The notes under the pieces are model-generated. The model was not told the DNA's origin. It made no database searches and saw only the letters and a list, made by a program, of their open reading frames with translations. DNA of 64,000 nucleotides from Bdellovibrionales bacterium (GTDB lineage: Bacteria; Bdellovibrionota; Bdellovibrionia; Bdellovibrionales; JAMPXM01). The position numbers and the translations under genes were made by a program. The number at the start of each line of letters is the position of its first letter. The stretch's first letter is position 1. Where the stretch lies: NCBI GenBank assembly GCA_016713885.1, contig JADJOF010000006.1, forward strand, positions 1-64,000, in the 5' to 3' direction. This document shows positions 61,367-64,000 of the stretch, one piece after another.

Positions 61367-62679
61367 GAAGGTTCGGGATTTTAAGTCTGCTGCTGGTGGC
61401 TCGGGTGGCGTCGGCTGAGGCCGTGGATTTTCGGACAGTATGGAGTGAGGTTCGCGGCGCGGCCTCGGGTCTGAGGGCGGCCGAGTCGGCCAAGGTCGCT
61501 CAAGAAGGCGAGAGTCAAATTGCAGGACGGCATTGGCTTCCGCGCGTTTATCTCGGTGCTAAAGTCTATCAAACGAATGATCCTGGCGCCGCGTTTTTTG
61601 GCCTGCTTTCTGAGCGAGCGGTAACGTCTGCTGATTTTGATCCGGCCAGACTCAATCATCCCGACGCTAAGACCTATACAATGGGTTCGGTTGGGGTGGA
61701 TCTGCCTCTCTATGAAGGTGGTCTGCGGTCAGCGAATGGAGACATGCAAAAGGAGCTTCTGGTGGCGGCCGATGAGCATGTGCGCGTGACTGAAATTGAG
61801 CACTATGCTGAGGCTGCGCGAATATACGGTATGTGCTTAGCAGGGCGAGATCGAGAGCGGCGTCTGTTGCGAGTCCGCGATGATCTTGATGAACTTTTGA
61901 AGAGATATGAGCTTGGCAGCAAGGCCAATCCTGTTGGGTATTCGGGACTGTTGGGTTTGAAGACACTTCGCAATCGAGTGGTCGGGCTTCTGGCAGAGAC
62001 ACGGGCCAAGACATTGGCGCTGGGAAGAGGACTTGAGGCCATGGGATTCCGGCGAGCTGAGACGTGGACTCCAGAAAAAACGAATGTGTCGGACTTTATT
62101 GCGACCTATTTGCGCGAAGCCGACGGTGCTGATTCGGCGCGTGTTCGCGAGGCGCAGTTAAAGGCGGGTTCGATGGAGCGGGTTGTTCAGATGGAAGCAG
62201 CTCGGACATTGCCTCGGGTTGGAGTTTTTGGTGAGCAGTCGTTTGCGGCTGGCGATCGAGATCGTGCCAATGGCTATACGGCTGGGCTCTATTTGCAGTG
62301 GAATATTTTTGATCCGAGTGATTCGGGTCGATCAAGTACCGCCCGCTCACGGGCGGTGTCGGCCCGCTATCAAGTTGATGCCATGGCGGCCAATGAGCGC
62401 GCTGAAGGTCAGGCAATGGCAGCAGCGGCTGAAGCGCTTGATGAGAATTTAAAGCTTATGGTTTCGAGTGAAGAGCTTCTCGATGAGCAGGCCAAAGTGG
62501 CTGCGACGCTCTTTCGAAATGGGTCGATCTCGGCGCTGCAAATGGTCGAAGTCGCATCTCGTCGCACAGACCTGATTGTGGATCGATCAGAAGCCGAGTC
62601 GCGTTTAGTTGAAGTCAAAGCAGAACGGGTGAAGCGCAGCTCGTCGCTGCCAAGCTCCGTGAATGGAGGTGTAAAGTGA
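61363..62679 (+). CDS. TolC-family outer-membrane efflux protein
   Basis: 438 residues from a GTG overlapping the ArsR stop. The signal peptide is RFGILSLLLVARVASA. Long helical repeats typical of TolC are visible in both halves (EIEHYAEAARIYGMCLAGRD, RAKTLALGRGLEAMGF, RAEGQAMAAAAEALDENLKL), with the barrel strand motif SVGVDLPLYEGGLRSANGDM and its repeat GLYLQWNIFDPSDSGRSS. It forms the outer-membrane channel of a tripartite pump. The RND gene starts within its stop codon (GTGA). No membrane-fusion protein gene is found between them. Confidence 0.9.
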   Translation: MRRFGILSLLLVARVASAEAVDFRTVWSEVRGAASGLRAAESAKVAQEGESQIAGRHWLPRVYLGAKVYQTNDPGAAFFGLLSERAVTSADFDPARLNHPDAKTYTMGSVGVDLPLYEGGLRSANGDMQKELLVAADEHVRVTEIEHYAEAARIYGMCLAGRDRERRLLRVRDDLDELLKRYELGSKANPVGYSGLLGLKTLRNRVVGLLAETRAKTLALGRGLEAMGFRRAETWTPEKTNVSDFIATYLREADGADSARVREAQLKAGSMERVVQMEAARTLPRVGVFGEQSFAAGDRDRANGYTAGLYLQWNIFDPSDSGRSSTARSRAVSARYQVDAMAANERAEGQAMAAAAEALDENLKLMVSSEELLDEQAKVAATLFRNGSISALQMVEVASRRTDLIVDRSEAESRLVEVKAERVKRSSSLPSSVNGGVK

Positions 62680-64000
62680 AGAACTCGAAGACTGGATTTG
62701 CCGGACGCTTAGCTGAAGTGTTTGTCCACTCCAAACTCACGCCGGTGATTGCAATTGGCAGCGTGTTACTTGGCCTCATGGCCGTTTATCTTACTCCAAA
62801 AGAAGAAGAACCGCAGATTTCTGTTCCGATGATCGACATCCGAACGGGGGCTCCAGGCTATAGTGCGAAGGAGGTCGAACGCAAAGTGACTGAGCCGATC
62901 GAGCGCGCCGTTTGGGGGCTTGATGGTGTTGAATACGTATATTCAAGCATGCGCTGTTGCGCCGCTTGCGCGAGAACTTGCGAGTACGCCGGATTTGGCA
63001 CGAGTTGAACTCTTGGGTGGGCAAAAGCGATCTGTTCGCGTGGTGATTGATCCGGAGAAGCTCCGCAACAGAGGTGTCTCACTGCTCTCGGTGGCGCAAG
63101 CCCTCAGGGCCAGTGATGCGCTGGCTCCGGCTGGTAAGACATGGGAAAAACTGAAAACTTTGACGTTGAAGTTGGCGGACGTCTACAGACGGCGACAGAT
63201 GTGGCGAATATTGCTGTCGGGCAACGCGGTGGCGGAGTCGTCTATGTCAGAGATCTTGGTGTTGTGAAGGATGGTCCAGAGGAGATAAGTCGAAGTTCTG
63301 TTTTTGTTGAAAAAAATCGAGCTCCGGAGTCGGCCGTCTCGATCGTTTTTGCGAAGAGAAAAGGGACCAATGTTGTGATTTTGGCACGCGAGCTCTTGGA
63401 TCGGGCCGAGGCCTTTTCGAAAGGTCTTCCGGGTGACATCAAGATGTCGGTTGTGCGCGACTACGGATCGACGGCATCTGATAAATCGAACGAGCTCATC
63501 GAGCATCTTTTGATCGCGACGCTTTCGGTGTCGGTACTGATTGCGCTGGTCATGGGTTTCCGAGCGTCGTTGGTCGTTGCAACGGCGATTCCGGTGACGC
63601 TCGCTTTGACGCTTGCGATCTACTATTTTCTTGGATTCACGCTAAATCGCGTGACGCTCTTTGCATTGATTTTCTCGATAGGAATTCTGGTCGACGATGC
63701 GATTGTGGTTGTTGAGAATATCGAACGACACTTGAAGCTGAAAAATAATGGCGGAATCGTCAAGGCGACGATCCGAGCGGTTTCTGAGGTTGGAAATCCA
63801 ACAATTCTGGCGACCTTCACAGTGATTGCGGCCATCTTGCCGATGGCTTTTGTGCGCGGCCTGATGGGGCCATACATGAAGCCGATTCCCGTTGGCGCTA
63901 GCTATGCGATGATTCTTTCGTTGTTTGTCGCATTTATTGTGACACCTTGGGCGGCGGTGCGGCTATTGAAACACGATCACGGCTCTGATGGGCACGGTGA
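62676..64000 (+). pseudogene. RND efflux pump permease, broken; 3' end outside the window
   Basis: The GTG at 62676 opens MKNSKTGFAGRLAEVFVHSK and the first membrane helix (LTPVIAIGSVLLGLMAVYL), then the porter domain start VPMIDIRTGAPGYSAKEVER. After GVEYVYSS (about 62945) about 75 family residues are missing, and the sequence resumes in another frame at AVAPLARELASTPDLARVEL. The A5 run at 63146-63150 needs one more A to continue as TWEKTENFDVEVGG. The membrane helices follow intact: LIATLSVSVLIALVMGF, LALTLAIYYFLGFTLNRVTL, and helix 4 with the proton-relay Asp pair in FSIGILVDDAIVVVENIERH. It is a proton-driven exporter, probably the pump of the ArsR-TolC operon. Confidence 0.85.

Overview
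The window is a gene-dense piece of chromosome, most likely from a member of the Bdellovibrionota or a close relative. This is an inference. It rests on a TIGR02147-type regulator beside secreted proteins of the GNGGD type, a short GreA/GreB-like protein, many small lipoproteins, a very large secreted HExxH metalloprotease, and a base composition of roughly 50-55% GC by eye. No ribosomal RNA, CRISPR array or prophage was seen. There is one tRNA (Met, CAT) and one IS1595-type insertion sequence.

Layout. 1-5.7 kb: lipoproteins and small secreted proteins, with an IS1595 element (about 3.2-4.2 kb) and a frameshifted GreA/GreB-like gene. 5.8-8.3 kb: two tandem AAA/DUF4143-type ATPase genes, both broken, each preceded by palindromic operator-like DNA. 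8.4-11.8 kb: a lipoprotein, an AT-rich membrane protein, a small exported protein and a deoxyhypusine-synthase-like enzyme. 12.1-20.9 kb: secreted proteins, three of which share an unusual C-terminus (an Ala/Gly-rich hydrophobic segment, an A-x-A-G-E site, an acidic spacer, then a basic SW[AS]RP tail), with a nucleotidyltransferase, a zinc-ribbon SDR and a DUF1402 protein among them. 20.9-30.2 kb: desaturase, TesA-like esterase, LolD/FtsX-type ABC exporter, DUF6580 membrane protein, ferredoxin, HTH regulator and a damaged ThiF-family gene. 30.2-38.8 kb: MscS channel, DUF432-like protein, Ppk1, SixA-like and Ppx/GppA phosphatases (a polyphosphate block), then a PHP enzyme, PstS, uracil-DNA glycosylase and a thioredoxin-like [2Fe-2S] protein. 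39-51.7 kb: small genes, a broken EF-hand hydrolase, an outer-membrane-barrel candidate, a 1401-residue metalloprotease lipoprotein, a HEAT-repeat protein and lipoproteins. 51.9-58.8 kb: tRNA-Met, an SGNH hydrolase, a nitroreductase-like protein, a TIGR02147/secreted-protein operon and a TMEM175-like channel. 58.8-64 kb: a sulfide/persulfide operon (flavoprotein, small amphipathic protein, rhodanese) divergent from an ArsR regulator-TolC-RND pump operon that runs off the window.

A feature of the whole window is how many otherwise well-conserved genes are broken. At least ten breaks can be repaired by changing a short run of identical bases by one. Two more genes (ThiF family and RND pump) lack about 200 bases internally, and two have a single in-frame stop. 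Base-run errors in the assembly explain most of this better than gene decay, so the frameshift calls should be read with that in mind.

The most novel-looking item is the three-member protein family with the shared C-terminal signal at 12.1-18.0 kb.
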